From: CAYZJB01 sp964478735
Lineage (GTDB): Bacteria > CLD3 > SB21
Assembly (NCBI GenBank): GCA_964478735.1
Contig: CAYZJB010000035.1
Span: forward strand, 1 to 39,810
Direction: 5' to 3'
DNA length: 39,810 nucleotides
Shown here: piece by piece, positions 25,475-34,699 of the stretch
Layout: each line of letters starts with the position of its first letter
Position numbering within the stretch: position 1 is the first letter of the stretch
The notes under the pieces: generated by a model
Told to the model about the DNA's origin: nothing
What the model saw: only the letters and a program-made list of their open reading frames with translations
Database searches by the model: none
Made by a program: the position numbers and the translations under genes

Positions 25475-25966
25475 ATGGCCGCCATGCATTCGTTCGATAT
25501 CGTATCCCGACTGGACATGCAGGAAGTCAACAACGCCGTTCAACAGGCGATCAAAGAGATCCAGACCCGCTACGATTTCAAGGGAAGTAAAAGCTCCATT
25601 GAACTCGGCAAGGATAACATTACCGTTCTCGCGGACGACGACTTCAAAATGAAAGCCGTGATCGACATTCTACAAAATAAAATGATCAAGCGTGGAGTTT
25701 CGATCAAAGCGCTACAGTACGGTAAACAGGAGCCGGCCAGCGGCGGCATGGTCCGGATGGTCATCACGTTGCAGCAAGGCATCTCGAAAGAACACGCGAA
25801 AGAGATCGTCGCGATGATCAAGGACACTAAACTCAAAGTTCAAACGACGATCCAGGGCGATCAACTGCGCGTCACCTCCCGCGATATCGACGACCTCCAA
25901 ACCGTTATCAAAATGCTTCGTGAAAAAGACCTCAGTTTTGCCATTCAGTTCGAGAATTACCGTTAA
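25475..25966 (+). CDS. yajQ: YajQ-family nucleotide-binding protein
   Basis: A 163-aa protein, full family length. It opens HSFDIVSRLDMQEVNNAVQQA and contains IQTRYDFKGSKSSIEL, KRGVSIKAL and the C-terminal VTSRDIDDLQTVI, all YajQ hallmarks. Members bind nucleotides; some bind cyclic di-GMP and act in signalling. The start is either ATG 25475 or ATG 25484; the second aligns better with the usual M-xSFDIVS opening. There is no strong ribosome-binding site. The stop is immediately followed by galE (0-nt spacing), so the two are probably co-expressed. Confidence 0.93.
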   Translation: MAAMHSFDIVSRLDMQEVNNAVQQAIKEIQTRYDFKGSKSSIELGKDNITVLADDDFKMKAVIDILQNKMIKRGVSIKALQYGKQEPASGGMVRMVITLQQGISKEHAKEIVAMIKDTKLKVQTTIQGDQLRVTSRDIDDLQTVIKMLREKDLSFAIQFENYR

Positions 25967-26953
25967 ATGACACTTTTGATCACCGGCGGAGCCGGGTATG
26001 TCGGTTCTCATGCGGTTGCGGCTCTCGCCGGTCAAGGACACGACGTCGTCGTCGTCGATAATCTGTCCTTTGGTCATCGAGAATTCGTCGGCGCCGCTCG
26101 ATTGGAGATCATCGATCTCGCCGATAAAGAAGGGCTGCTGGCTTTATTCAAAAACGTCCGCCCCGACGCCGTCATGCACTTTGCCGCACTCGCCTATGTC
26201 GGAGAATCGGTGATCCACCCTTCGAAATATTACCACAACAACGTGGGGGGTACGCTGAATTTGCTGGACTGCATGAGGGAGTGTGGCGTCCCTCATCTGG
26301 TGTTTTCATCGACATGCGCCACGTACGGCGTTCCGGCTTCGATACCGATCACGGAGTCCTTTCCCCAACACCCCGTCAATCCCTACGGCCGGGGAAAACT
26401 CATGGTCGAACAAATGTGTCGCGACTTCGATCGGGCCTACGGAATCCGCACCGTGTTTCTTCGTTACTTCAACGCGGCGGGGGCCCACCCGAACGGTACC
26501 ATCGGCGAAGACCATACGCCAGAGACTCACCTGATTCCCCTTGCACTCGACGTCGCATTGGGACGTCGTGTGTCGATCGAAATCTACGGCGCTGACTACT
26601 CGACTCCCGACGGTACTTGCATCCGTGATTATGTTCATGTATGTGATCTCGCCGATGCACACGTCGCGGCCATGGACTATCTCATACGGGGAGGGCCATC
26701 AGACGGGTTTAATCTCGGCAATGAAAAGGGATACTCCGTTCGTGATATTATCCGTCATGCGGAAACCATCACCGGACGATCCATCAACGTTGTCATGTCC
26801 CCGAGACGGGAAGGCGACCCTCCCGTTCTTATCGCCGACGCCAGCCGGGCGAAAGCGGTATTGAATTGGTCTCCCCGATTTACCGATCTTGATGCAATCA
26901 TCGGATCCGCGTGGAACTGGCATCAAAAGCGTTTTCAGTCGAGGTTGACATGA
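25967..26953 (+). CDS. galE: UDP-glucose 4-epimerase
   Basis: A 328-aa short-chain dehydrogenase/reductase. The NAD motif GGAGYVGSH is at residues 7-15, Ser-x-Tyr-x3-Lys catalysis is shown by FSSTCATYG and YGRGK, and DNLSFGHRE, NVGGTLNLL and DYVHVCDLADAH are typical of GalE. It interconverts UDP-glucose and UDP-galactose (or the N-acetyl forms) in the cytoplasm. It could supply sugar donors to the glycosyltransferases at 13109 and 16157, though it is 3 kb from that cluster and in a housekeeping operon. The stop overlaps yicC by ATGA. Confidence 0.92.
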   Translation: MTLLITGGAGYVGSHAVAALAGQGHDVVVVDNLSFGHREFVGAARLEIIDLADKEGLLALFKNVRPDAVMHFAALAYVGESVIHPSKYYHNNVGGTLNLLDCMRECGVPHLVFSSTCATYGVPASIPITESFPQHPVNPYGRGKLMVEQMCRDFDRAYGIRTVFLRYFNAAGAHPNGTIGEDHTPETHLIPLALDVALGRRVSIEIYGADYSTPDGTCIRDYVHVCDLADAHVAAMDYLIRGGPSDGFNLGNEKGYSVRDIIRHAETITGRSINVVMSPRREGDPPVLIADASRAKAVLNWSPRFTDLDAIIGSAWNWHQKRFQSRLT

Positions 26954-27831
26954 TTCTCAGTATGACCGGCTACGGCAAAGCCGAACACATCACCAACGGA
27001 ACGTCCATCGCCGTGGAGATTCGCTCGCTCAACAGTCGATACCTGGATCTCAATTTCCGCGCTCCGAGGATTTTTCTGTACCGTGAAAATGAAGTCCGTG
27101 AACGACTTAAAAAGAAGCTGGAACGCGGAAAAATCACGTTGTCGGTCAACGTTCAATCGACGAACGAGAATCTTGCCAACTTGCGAATCGACCATACCAT
27201 CGTCTCCCAGTACGTCCGCATGCTCCGTGAGGCGGCAACGACGGCGGGCATCGATACCGATATCCGCCTCGAACACCTGCTTCCTTTTACCGACATTTTT
27301 TCCACGGATATGGAGGATGAACATTTCCAGCAGCTCTGGAAGCAAGTCGTCGAAACCATCGACGGCGCCGTTGAACAGATGCATCTCATGCGGCAAAACG
27401 AAGGCGCGGAACTGTCCAAGGACCTGCTGATGCGCGTCGCGATGATCGACCGGCATCTCGATACGATCGATCAACACGCCAGGTCCGAAGTGCAAGTGGA
27501 GTTTGAAAAACTCCAGGAACGTGTGGCCAAGTTACTCGAAAAAACAGATCTGGATCCACAGCGGATGAAGACGGAAATTGCGATTCTGGCCGACCGGGTC
27601 GACATCACGGAAGAACTTGTCCGTTTCCGGAGTCACAACAAAATGTTCCGATCCCTCGTCGAAGGGCCCGACGAACACGTCGGCCGGCGGCTGAATTTCA
27701 TCACTCAGGAAATGGGGCGGGAGGCGAACACGATCGGCTCGAAGTCCAGCCTCCCCGACGTCATCCATACCGTCGTCTCGATCAAAGAAGAAATCGAAAA
27801 ACTCCGCGAACAGATTCAGAACGTGGAGTAG
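26950..27831 (+). CDS. yicC: YicC-family endoribonuclease
   Basis: A 293-aa protein starting MILSMTGYGKAE, the family's invariant opening. It has IRSLNSRYLDLNFRAP, RENEVRERLKKKLERGKI, and the C-terminal RRLNFITQEMGREANTIGSKS segment (DUF1732) with its conserved E-x-N-T. YicC proteins are endoribonucleases linked to stress and sporulation phenotypes. The start at 26950 (ATGA overlap with galE) is chosen over a longer in-frame start at 26911 because the family begins with this Met. It is followed by dedA after 1 nt. Confidence 0.93.
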   Translation: MILSMTGYGKAEHITNGTSIAVEIRSLNSRYLDLNFRAPRIFLYRENEVRERLKKKLERGKITLSVNVQSTNENLANLRIDHTIVSQYVRMLREAATTAGIDTDIRLEHLLPFTDIFSTDMEDEHFQQLWKQVVETIDGAVEQMHLMRQNEGAELSKDLLMRVAMIDRHLDTIDQHARSEVQVEFEKLQERVAKLLEKTDLDPQRMKTEIAILADRVDITEELVRFRSHNKMFRSLVEGPDEHVGRRLNFITQEMGREANTIGSKSSLPDVIHTVVSIKEEIEKLREQIQNVE

Positions 27832-27832
27832 C

Positions 27833-28450
27833 ATGCCCGATTTCGAAACGATTCACGCCTTGGTCAATCAGCTCGATACCGGTGTGATTTACGCCGTCAT
27901 TTTTGCCGCCGGTTTTTTTGAGAACTGTATTCCCCCGATACCCGGCGATACCGTGACGGTGCTGGGCGCATGGCTCGTCGGAACGGGTCGACTGAACTAT
28001 TTTGGCGTGTTTTTCAGCGCGACGGCGGGAAATATTCTGGGCTTCCTGGTGATGTATCACGTCGGCCGGTATTTCGGCAAGGATTTTTTTATTCGAAAAA
28101 ACTTCCGTTTTTTCCCAAAGCGGGACATTGAGAAAGCCGAAGCGTGGTTCGTCCGTTACGGATTCAAAATCATCCTTTTTAATCGATTCCTCAGCGGACT
28201 TCGCTCGGTCATCTCGATCTTTGCGGGAATGGCCCATCTGAACCGCCCTCGCGTCATCCTGTACGCGTTTTTCAGTTCCTGCATGTGGGACGGCGTTCTG
28301 CTCTATGGCGGATACGTCCTTGGCGCCAATTTTGAAACGCTGATCACGCGATATAATAAATTCGTTTTCCTTGTGATTTTGACGGTCATCGCCGTCGCCG
28401 TCGGCGTCCGATGGTGGATTCGAAAAAAAACTCCCGGTCATGACGCCTGA
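27833..28450 (+). CDS. DedA-family membrane protein
   Basis: A 205-aa polytopic protein with about five hydrophobic segments. The DedA/VTT signature is present: FFENCIPPIPGDTVTVLGAWL, then a G-x3-G region GNILGFLVMYHVGRYFG, and FNRFLSGLRSVISIFAGMA with the conserved Arg, where the family usually has F.R.iPg.R. Some family members flip undecaprenyl phosphate or phospholipids at the inner membrane. The sequence does not show which substrate applies. The start lies 1 nt after the yicC stop, and the end overlaps glnD by 11 bp. Confidence 0.88.
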   Translation: MPDFETIHALVNQLDTGVIYAVIFAAGFFENCIPPIPGDTVTVLGAWLVGTGRLNYFGVFFSATAGNILGFLVMYHVGRYFGKDFFIRKNFRFFPKRDIEKAEAWFVRYGFKIILFNRFLSGLRSVISIFAGMAHLNRPRVILYAFFSSCMWDGVLLYGGYVLGANFETLITRYNKFVFLVILTVIAVAVGVRWWIRKKTPGHDA

Positions 28451-30950
28451 CGTCTTTATCCCTGAATCTACCCTCCCCGACGACATCTCTGACCTCAAAT
28501 CCTGGCTTCAACATGAACGGTCCGCCCTCTTTCAAAAAACTCCTCCGGCCCGCCAGGGGTTGTTTCTTTCCCGCCAGTACACGCGTCTGGTCGATCTGAC
28601 ACTGATCCGGCTCCTCAGCTCCACGCCCCTTCCCCCGTCGCTCGCTGTCGTAGGAACCGGTAGCTACGGCCGGACAGAGATAAGCCCGTATTCCGATATC
28701 GACGTAGTTTTTCTAGTACCCCGGCACCTGACGGCCGCGGAGCAAAAGACAGTGGAGCATCTCGTCCGGCAATGCTGGGATTTTGGAATGCACGTCGGCC
28801 ATGCCGTTCGTTCGCCGGACGAGTATCTGCGCCTTCTGCAGTCGGACGTCCAGGTATTTACGACGATTTTCGATCTCCGATTCCTGTACGGTCATCTCGA
28901 GATATTTTCGGAATTCACCGCCGAGCTTCAAAAACAATTGACCGATGCGGCCTCCTACGCCCGGCTGCTGGAAAACGTGTGGACCGAACGTCGTCAAAAG
29001 TTCGGCATGGCTTATCGCTTGCTGGAGCCCAATGTCAAAGAAAGCGGAGGAGGGTTACGGGACGTTCACAATGCTTGCTGGATGTTTCGGCTGATTGAAA
29101 ACGCCATGGTATCGGATCGATCCTCGTCCAACGTACTGGATGAAGCTGTCTCGCGCGGATTTCTTCTCTCCGTTCAACGCACCGATCTGCATGACGCGTT
29201 TAATTTTATGCAGAAAGTTCGAAATGCCCTGCACCAGATCGCGAACCGCAAGCACGATGTTCTTTCATACGATATGCAGCAGCGCTTATCGGCATTTTTC
29301 AACTACGGGAGCGATCCGACGAACGCCGTGGAACGTTTTATGCAGGATTTTTTTTCTCACAGCCGCGTCATCCATGCCCTGGCAACGTCGCTGAAAGACA
29401 AATCCGCTCATCACCTGATCCCGGTCCGGCCGGCGTCTTCCGCAACGATTCCGGTCGAACCCCCGTTTCAGGTACGACGCGTGAGCGACCGGGCAATACT
29501 GGAATTCGACGGCACCTTTGACAGGTCGGTGGCTGAACACCCGGGACTGATGATGTGCGCATTTTTGCTTTTGACAAAATTTCACGCCGTACCGTCGGAA
29601 TCCATTCAACTGGCCATCCGCGATCACTTGCACCGCATCGACGAAGCGTTTCTGAACTCGCGAGAGGTCGCACGTGATTTTTGTGCGATCTGGAAATACG
29701 AAGGGCAGGTGGCCCACGGCCTGCGATGGATGCATGAACTGGGATTCCTCGAAAGATACCTGCCGGAGTTTTCTTACGTCGTGGCCCATTACAAATACAA
29801 CGTTTATCACGCGTATACCACGGATGAACATTTGCTCGTCACGGTCGAGAAATTGGAAGCTTTATTGACGGCGGATTCTGAACGCACGTCCGTCGTGAAG
29901 CTTCGGGAAATCTACGATGATCTGACGTTGTTTGAAAAAAACCAGTTGACGTGGGCTTGCTTTCTTCACGATATCGGCAAGGCACGGGATCGCGATCATT
30001 GCGATGTAGGCGTCGAACTGGCCAGCGCGATGCTGTCGCGGTTGGAATATTCCGGCGCGACGGACGTCATTCTCCGTCTGATCCAGCATCACTTACGGAT
30101 GGAACAGACGGCGTTTCGTCGTGACCTATCGGATCCGTCAGTCATTACCGGTTTCGCGGCTATCGTGGAGGATCGCCGCTTCCTTCGCATGCTGTACCTT
30201 CTGACGTTTGCCGATATGTCCGCGTCGAATGCGTCCGTCTGGACGGAATGGAAGGCAACGTTGCTGCATGAGCTTTTTGAGAAGACCGATCGCTGGCTCC
30301 GGCAGCAGCGTATCGACCGTGAAGATCCCGATCTACCGGACTACACCAGTTACCCGATGACCGATGGCGTAACGGTACAGTTTACCGACAGTTCCCATTA
30401 CACGTGCGTGACCGTTACCACGCCCGATCAACCGTTTTGCCTCGCCAATATTTGCGGCGCCCTGGCCGCGTCCGATATCAATATTTTTGATGCGACCGTT
30501 CATACGCGAGCGGACGGACTGGTGATCGACCGCTTCCGCGTCGTTCACTATCTGACCGGTCATCTACTTACTCCCGATCAGCAATCCCGCTGCAAAAAAT
30601 TGCTGCACGATACGCTCATGGACCAAACACCGATCGAACCGCGAATTCAAAAAGCCCGGGAAAAATGGAAGCGCCGGAAACGCCCGTCGAGCGTGACGCC
30701 GGAAGTGTATTTCGAAAATACAGCCCGCCACACCATTGTGGATATTTTCGCTCCGGATCGGATCGGCCTGTTATATGAGATCACACGTGAATTGGCCGCT
30801 TTGGATTTGAATATCCACACGGCCAAGATAGGAACGCGACTGGACGGAGTCGCGGATTGTTTTTACGTGACCGATATCCATGGACATAAAATAGAATCCC
30901 TCGAGGACCAGCAACGCATACGGCGCCGGTTGCTTCAAGTCATCGGGTAA
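28440..30950 (+). CDS. glnD: [Protein-PII] uridylyltransferase/uridylyl-removing enzyme
   Basis: An 836-aa nitrogen sensor enzyme with the full GlnD order. The nucleotidyltransferase site is GTGSYGRTEISPYSDIDVVFL (about 72-92), with a helical linker and KESGGGLRDVHNACW. The HD hydrolase domain has YHAYTTDEHLL and FLHDIGKARDRDH (about 507). Two C-terminal ACT domains follow (about 653-730 and 762-836) that would sense glutamine. It uridylylates PII when glutamine is low and removes UMP when it is high. PII (glnB) and glutamine synthetase are not in this window. The end runs 16 bp into the convergent Rieske gene. Confidence 0.93.
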   Translation: MTPDVFIPESTLPDDISDLKSWLQHERSALFQKTPPARQGLFLSRQYTRLVDLTLIRLLSSTPLPPSLAVVGTGSYGRTEISPYSDIDVVFLVPRHLTAAEQKTVEHLVRQCWDFGMHVGHAVRSPDEYLRLLQSDVQVFTTIFDLRFLYGHLEIFSEFTAELQKQLTDAASYARLLENVWTERRQKFGMAYRLLEPNVKESGGGLRDVHNACWMFRLIENAMVSDRSSSNVLDEAVSRGFLLSVQRTDLHDAFNFMQKVRNALHQIANRKHDVLSYDMQQRLSAFFNYGSDPTNAVERFMQDFFSHSRVIHALATSLKDKSAHHLIPVRPASSATIPVEPPFQVRRVSDRAILEFDGTFDRSVAEHPGLMMCAFLLLTKFHAVPSESIQLAIRDHLHRIDEAFLNSREVARDFCAIWKYEGQVAHGLRWMHELGFLERYLPEFSYVVAHYKYNVYHAYTTDEHLLVTVEKLEALLTADSERTSVVKLREIYDDLTLFEKNQLTWACFLHDIGKARDRDHCDVGVELASAMLSRLEYSGATDVILRLIQHHLRMEQTAFRRDLSDPSVITGFAAIVEDRRFLRMLYLLTFADMSASNASVWTEWKATLLHELFEKTDRWLRQQRIDREDPDLPDYTSYPMTDGVTVQFTDSSHYTCVTVTTPDQPFCLANICGALAASDINIFDATVHTRADGLVIDRFRVVHYLTGHLLTPDQQSRCKKLLHDTLMDQTPIEPRIQKAREKWKRRKRPSSVTPEVYFENTARHTIVDIFAPDRIGLLYEITRELAALDLNIHTAKIGTRLDGVADCFYVTDIHGHKIESLEDQQRIRRRLLQVIG

Positions 30951-31258
30951 TCATCCACAACCACGTAAATTGTTTCCTCTGAAATTTCCGTTGGATATCG
31001 TTTCAAACACACCTCGGGTTTGCCGATACATTCGCCGGTGAGCATGTCGTATTGCCAGCCGTGCCATCCGCAAGTTACGCGCCTGCCGTTCCATTTACCG
31101 CTCCGTGTCAAAGAGGCGCCCATGTGCTTGCATGACCCTTCGCGGGCCATCACACGGTCGCCGAGACGAAAGACGACGATCTCACGCGTCATCCATCGAA
31201 TACTCCGTGGAAAGCCCTCTTTCAATTCACGTTCACTGCACACAGGGACCTTTTTCAT
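30935..31258 (-). CDS. Small Rieske [2Fe-2S] ferredoxin-like protein
   Basis: A 107-aa protein consisting of one Rieske domain. The ligand motifs are CKHMGASL (C-x-H) and CGWHGWQYD (C-x2-H), in the NirD/BphF-like spacing, followed by a GECIG loop. The length matches stand-alone Rieske ferredoxins, which pass electrons to oxygenases or reductases. The start is ATG at 31258, overlapping the RlmI-type gene stop (ATGA), so it is second in that operon. A longer start at 31282 would overlap further and is not preferred. No partner oxygenase is visible. The two products have no obvious functional link. Confidence 0.85.
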   Translation of the reverse strand: MKKVPVCSERELKEGFPRSIRWMTREIVVFRLGDRVMAREGSCKHMGASLTRSGKWNGRRVTCGWHGWQYDMLTGECIGKPEVCLKRYPTEISEETIYVVVDDYPMT

Positions 31259-32436
31259 CGCGCGACTTTCAATACGAGGCATTTGAGATATTCCGTCTCA
31301 CGCATGGACAGCAGGATCGGATGGTCCGGCGATTGGGAACGTTGTTCGATCAACCAGGCGCTTCGGCCTGCGCTCGTAACGGCCTGCAATACCGTATTTC
31401 GGAATGTCTCAGGCTCGATGACGTGAGAACAACTGCAGGTAACGAGCATCCCCCCGTCCGTCAACGCTTTCGCGGCCCGCCGGTTGATTTCCCGGTATCC
31501 GCGGACCGCGTCTTTTACCTCGGCGCGCGATTTGGCAAATGCGGGCGGATCGAGAATGATGACATCGAATGTTTCCTGAGCATCGTTGATCGATTTCAGC
31601 GCATCGAACGCATCGGCCTGTCGAAATTCACACATGGTTAGGCCGTTGTCCACGGCGTGGCGCCGGCTCGATTCCACCGCAAAGGCGGAACTGTCAATGC
31701 CGAGAACGTACGACGCTCCGGACCTGCCCGCTTGCAGGCTCCAGGCCCCCACGTAGCTGAAGACATCCAGAACGCGTTTGCCGTCGACACGGCCTCGCGT
31801 CAGGGTATGATTGAAACGTTGATCGAGAAAAAAACCGGTCTTTTGACCGTCGAGTAAATCCAGCTCGTAACGGATTCCCTCGATCGTGACGTTTGCGCGG
31901 GCCGAGCCTCGAATGATTCGTGACGTCAGCTCAAGCCCCTCCAACTTACGCGACGAGGCGTCGTTACGCAGAATGACGGCGTCCGGCGAAAGCGTTCCGT
32001 CAACCGCGTCTAAAATTTCTTCCAGTTTTCGCTCCATCCCCGCAGTGAGCACCTGTATGACCACGTACCGAGCATACCGATCGACGACCAAACCGGGAAG
32101 ACCGTCGGATTCGCCATACACCATCCGACCGACCGACACGTCGTTCAGCAGTGACTTTCGCCGATTGATGGCACGCTCGATACGTTCGTACATGAAATTC
32201 TTGTCAATCCCGGTCGTCCGGCGCGTGACCAGACGGACCGCAATAAGGGAATGCGGATTCACATACCCGGTACCCATCGGGTGTCCGTTCGTACTTACAA
32301 TGTTGACCCATTCCCCTGGAGCAAAGGACTTCAGTTTGGTAACCACTTCATTTGCATAGACCCACAAATGACCCGCTTTCAGGCGCTTTTCGGCAGAGGG
32401 CTGAATTTGCACTGTTGGTAGATCCATCGGATTCAA
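31255..32436 (-). CDS. RlmI-type 23S rRNA (cytosine-5) methyltransferase
   Basis: A 393-aa class I methyltransferase with an N-terminal PUA-like domain (about 1-75, including RLKAGHLWVYANEV) and a C-terminal Rossmann core. The markers are DQRFNHTL, motif I VLDVFSYVGAWSLQAG, FDVIILDPPAFAKS and the cysteine motif TCSCSH with the catalytic Cys. E. coli RlmI methylates C1962 of 23S rRNA; the same specificity is likely but not proven. The TTG at 32436 has AAAGG 5 nt upstream; the alternative ATG at 32427 lacks a spaced ribosome-binding site. It is divergent from lepA. Confidence 0.88.
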   Translation of the reverse strand: MNPMDLPTVQIQPSAEKRLKAGHLWVYANEVVTKLKSFAPGEWVNIVSTNGHPMGTGYVNPHSLIAVRLVTRRTTGIDKNFMYERIERAINRRKSLLNDVSVGRMVYGESDGLPGLVVDRYARYVVIQVLTAGMERKLEEILDAVDGTLSPDAVILRNDASSRKLEGLELTSRIIRGSARANVTIEGIRYELDLLDGQKTGFFLDQRFNHTLTRGRVDGKRVLDVFSYVGAWSLQAGRSGASYVLGIDSSAFAVESSRRHAVDNGLTMCEFRQADAFDALKSINDAQETFDVIILDPPAFAKSRAEVKDAVRGYREINRRAAKALTDGGMLVTCSCSHVIEPETFRNTVLQAVTSAGRSAWLIEQRSQSPDHPILLSMRETEYLKCLVLKVAR

Positions 32437-32524
32437 AAATACCTTTTTCCGTAATGTCGGCTACGAAACTACGCAGGGTTGATCAAAGATACACCTCAAA
32501 AGTGTATAGTTCAGGTCAATTCAA

Positions 32525-32553
32525 TTGCTTTTCCATCGCTGCATTGATATATT
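32525..32553 (+). promoter_or_regulatory. Candidate lepA promoter with extended -10
   Basis: TTGCTT (32525-32530), a 17-nt spacer and TATATT (32548-32553). The -10 is preceded by TG one base upstream (TGATATATT), the extended -10 form. The predicted transcript would start near 32560, about 20 nt before the lepA ATG. Confidence 0.5.
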
Positions 32554-32579
32554 GGCGCCCAATTTTTGCAAGCAAAAGC

Positions 32580-34373
32580 ATGAACAATATTCGAAATTTC
32601 TGCATCGTCGCGCACATTGATCACGGCAAGTCGACCCTGGCGGACAGGCTTCTGGAAGAAACACGCACTCTGTCTTCACGTGAGATGGAAAATCAGGTGC
32701 TCGACAGCATGGATCTGGAACGAGAGCGCGGTATCACCATCAAAGCCCACGCCATTCGAATGGAGTATCGCGCACGAAACAGCGAGGACTATGTCCTTAA
32801 TCTGATCGATACTCCCGGACACGTGGATTTTACCTACGAGGTCTCTCGCAGTCTTGCGGCATGCGAAGGGGCCATCCTCGTGGTCGATGCGTCCCAAGGC
32901 GTCGAGGCACAAACGATCAGCAATCTTTACCTCGCCATCGATGCAGGACTACAGATCATTCCCGTTGTCAATAAAATCGATCTGCCGTCCGCGGAACCCG
33001 AGCGAGTCTGCCAGGAGATCATCGACCTGATCGGTTGTGATCGTAACGACATTATTCTGGCCAGCGCCAAAGCCGGCATCGGTATTCAAGATATCCTTGA
33101 AGCGATCGTACAGCGAATTCCGTCGCCGAAAGGTGACATCAATTCCCCGCTTCAGGCGTTGATCTTTGACTCCGTGTTCGACTCCTTCCGAGGGGCCGTC
33201 GCTTATATCCGCGTGTTCAACGGGCAATTAACCAAACGCGACCGGGTCAGATTTTTTTCGACCGAGCACGAGTATGAGGCAGACGAAATCGGATATCTGA
33301 AAATGGAACGGATCAAGACGGACCGGCTTCAGGCCGGTGAAGTCGGCTACCTGATCGGAAATGTTCGGGAAATCGCGGACATTCGCGTCGGGGACACCGT
33401 AACGTCCGCTGCCGAACCGGCCGATGCCGCGCTCCCGGGTTACAAAGACATCAAGCCGATGGTGTTCAGCGGAATTTATCCGACGAACTCCGATGATTTT
33501 GAGGAACTTCGATATTCGCTCGAAAAACTAAAACTCAACGATTCCTCGCTGATCTACGAACCGGAAACAAGCACGGCGCTGGGCTTCGGTTTTCGATGTG
33601 GGTTTCTCGGTTTACTTCACATGGAGATCGTACAGGAGCGTCTGGAGCGCGAATTCAACATCAGCATGGTAACCACCGTACCCAATGTGCGTTACCTTGT
33701 GTATCGCACCAATGGCGAAATCGTCGAGGTTTCCAATCCCTCTTCCATGCCCAATGCCGGCGTCATCGAACGTGTCGAAGAACCGTACATCAAGGCCCAG
33801 ATCATCACCCCGACCGAATTTATCGGTAACATCATGACACTCGCGATGGAGCGGCGCGGTATTTATATCAATACGCACTATATTTCTCCCACGCGGGCGG
33901 ACCTGAGCTTTGAATTCCCGCTCAGTGAGATTATTTTCGATTTTTACGATAAACTGAAGTCGCACACCAAAGGATACGCGTCGTTCGACTACGAGTATTC
34001 CGGCTTCAAAGAAGGCAATCTGGTCAAGCTCGACATCCTGATCAATGGCGATCCGGTCGATGCCTTTTCATGCATCATTCACCGCGACAAGGCCTACGAA
34101 TGGGGCCGACGGCTATGTGAAAAACTCAAAGACCTGATCCCGCGACAGATGTTCGAAGTGGTGATCCAGGCGGCCATCGGCAGTAAAGTCATCGCCCGCG
34201 ACAGTATCCGAGCCATGCGAAAGGACGTCACCGCCAAGTGTTACGGCGGCGACATCTCGCGAAAGCGAAAATTGCTGGAGAAGCAGAAAGAAGGGAAAAA
34301 GCGAATGAAGCAGGTTGGCCGTGTGGAAATTCCCCAGGAAGCGTTTCTTGCCGTACTGAAGATCGATCAATGA
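32580..34373 (+). CDS. lepA: Elongation factor 4 (LepA) GTPase
   Basis: A 597-aa translational GTPase, normal family length. G1 is AHIDHGKST, G2 lies in RERGITIKA, G3 is DTPGHVDF and G4 is NKIDLP. The C-terminal region has YEYSGFKEGNLVKLDILINGDPVDA (LepA-specific) and ends in the basic segment SRKRKLLEKQKEGKKRMK. LepA acts on ribosomes, with roles in back-translocation or 30S biogenesis proposed. The start at 32580 matches the family; the frame extends upstream to 32352 but that part is not coding. It is coupled to cutA by ATGA. Confidence 0.97.
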   Translation: MNNIRNFCIVAHIDHGKSTLADRLLEETRTLSSREMENQVLDSMDLERERGITIKAHAIRMEYRARNSEDYVLNLIDTPGHVDFTYEVSRSLAACEGAILVVDASQGVEAQTISNLYLAIDAGLQIIPVVNKIDLPSAEPERVCQEIIDLIGCDRNDIILASAKAGIGIQDILEAIVQRIPSPKGDINSPLQALIFDSVFDSFRGAVAYIRVFNGQLTKRDRVRFFSTEHEYEADEIGYLKMERIKTDRLQAGEVGYLIGNVREIADIRVGDTVTSAAEPADAALPGYKDIKPMVFSGIYPTNSDDFEELRYSLEKLKLNDSSLIYEPETSTALGFGFRCGFLGLLHMEIVQERLEREFNISMVTTVPNVRYLVYRTNGEIVEVSNPSSMPNAGVIERVEEPYIKAQIITPTEFIGNIMTLAMERRGIYINTHYISPTRADLSFEFPLSEIIFDFYDKLKSHTKGYASFDYEYSGFKEGNLVKLDILINGDPVDAFSCIIHRDKAYEWGRRLCEKLKDLIPRQMFEVVIQAAIGSKVIARDSIRAMRKDVTAKCYGGDISRKRKLLEKQKEGKKRMKQVGRVEIPQEAFLAVLKIDQ

Positions 34374-34699
34374 GCGATTCACGTCCCATCATCGTCTTTG
34401 TAACGGCGCCCGATGCCGACGTGGCGGCATCGATCGGACGACGGTTAGTTGAGAGACGCCTGGCCGCGTGCTGCAACATCGTACCGAGTCTGCGGTCGAT
34501 CTATCGGTGGGAAGGAAAAATATGCGATGATCCGGAAGTTTTGATGATCATCAAATCGACGTCTGAACAATTCAACAAACTGGAAGAAGCCGTTCGGGAA
34601 TGGCATCCTTACGATATCGCGGAAATTATTGCCGTACCGATTTCCGAAGGGTCCCGTCCCTACCTGGACTGGCTCGTCCAATCCGTGGACGCCCCTTAA
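34370..34699 (+). CDS. cutA: CutA-family divalent-cation tolerance protein
   Basis: A 109-aa protein at family length. The hallmarks are VFVTAPDADVAASIGRRLVE, AACCNIVPSLRSIYRWEGKI, STSEQFNKLEEAV, and HPYDIAEIIAVPI with a terminal YLDWL. CutA forms very stable PII-like trimers; a copper role in E. coli is debated. The ATG at 34370 overlaps the lepA stop. The end overlaps the convergent polyprenyl synthase gene by 4 bp, so no terminator separates them. Confidence 0.95.
   Translation: MSDSRPIIVFVTAPDADVAASIGRRLVERRLAACCNIVPSLRSIYRWEGKICDDPEVLMIIKSTSEQFNKLEEAVREWHPYDIAEIIAVPISEGSRPYLDWLVQSVDAP

Noticed and set aside
32479..32510. TTGATC / TATAGT as the lepA promoter
   Set aside because: The spacing is 20 nt. 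The TTGCTT-17-TGATATATT pair nearer the gene fits better.
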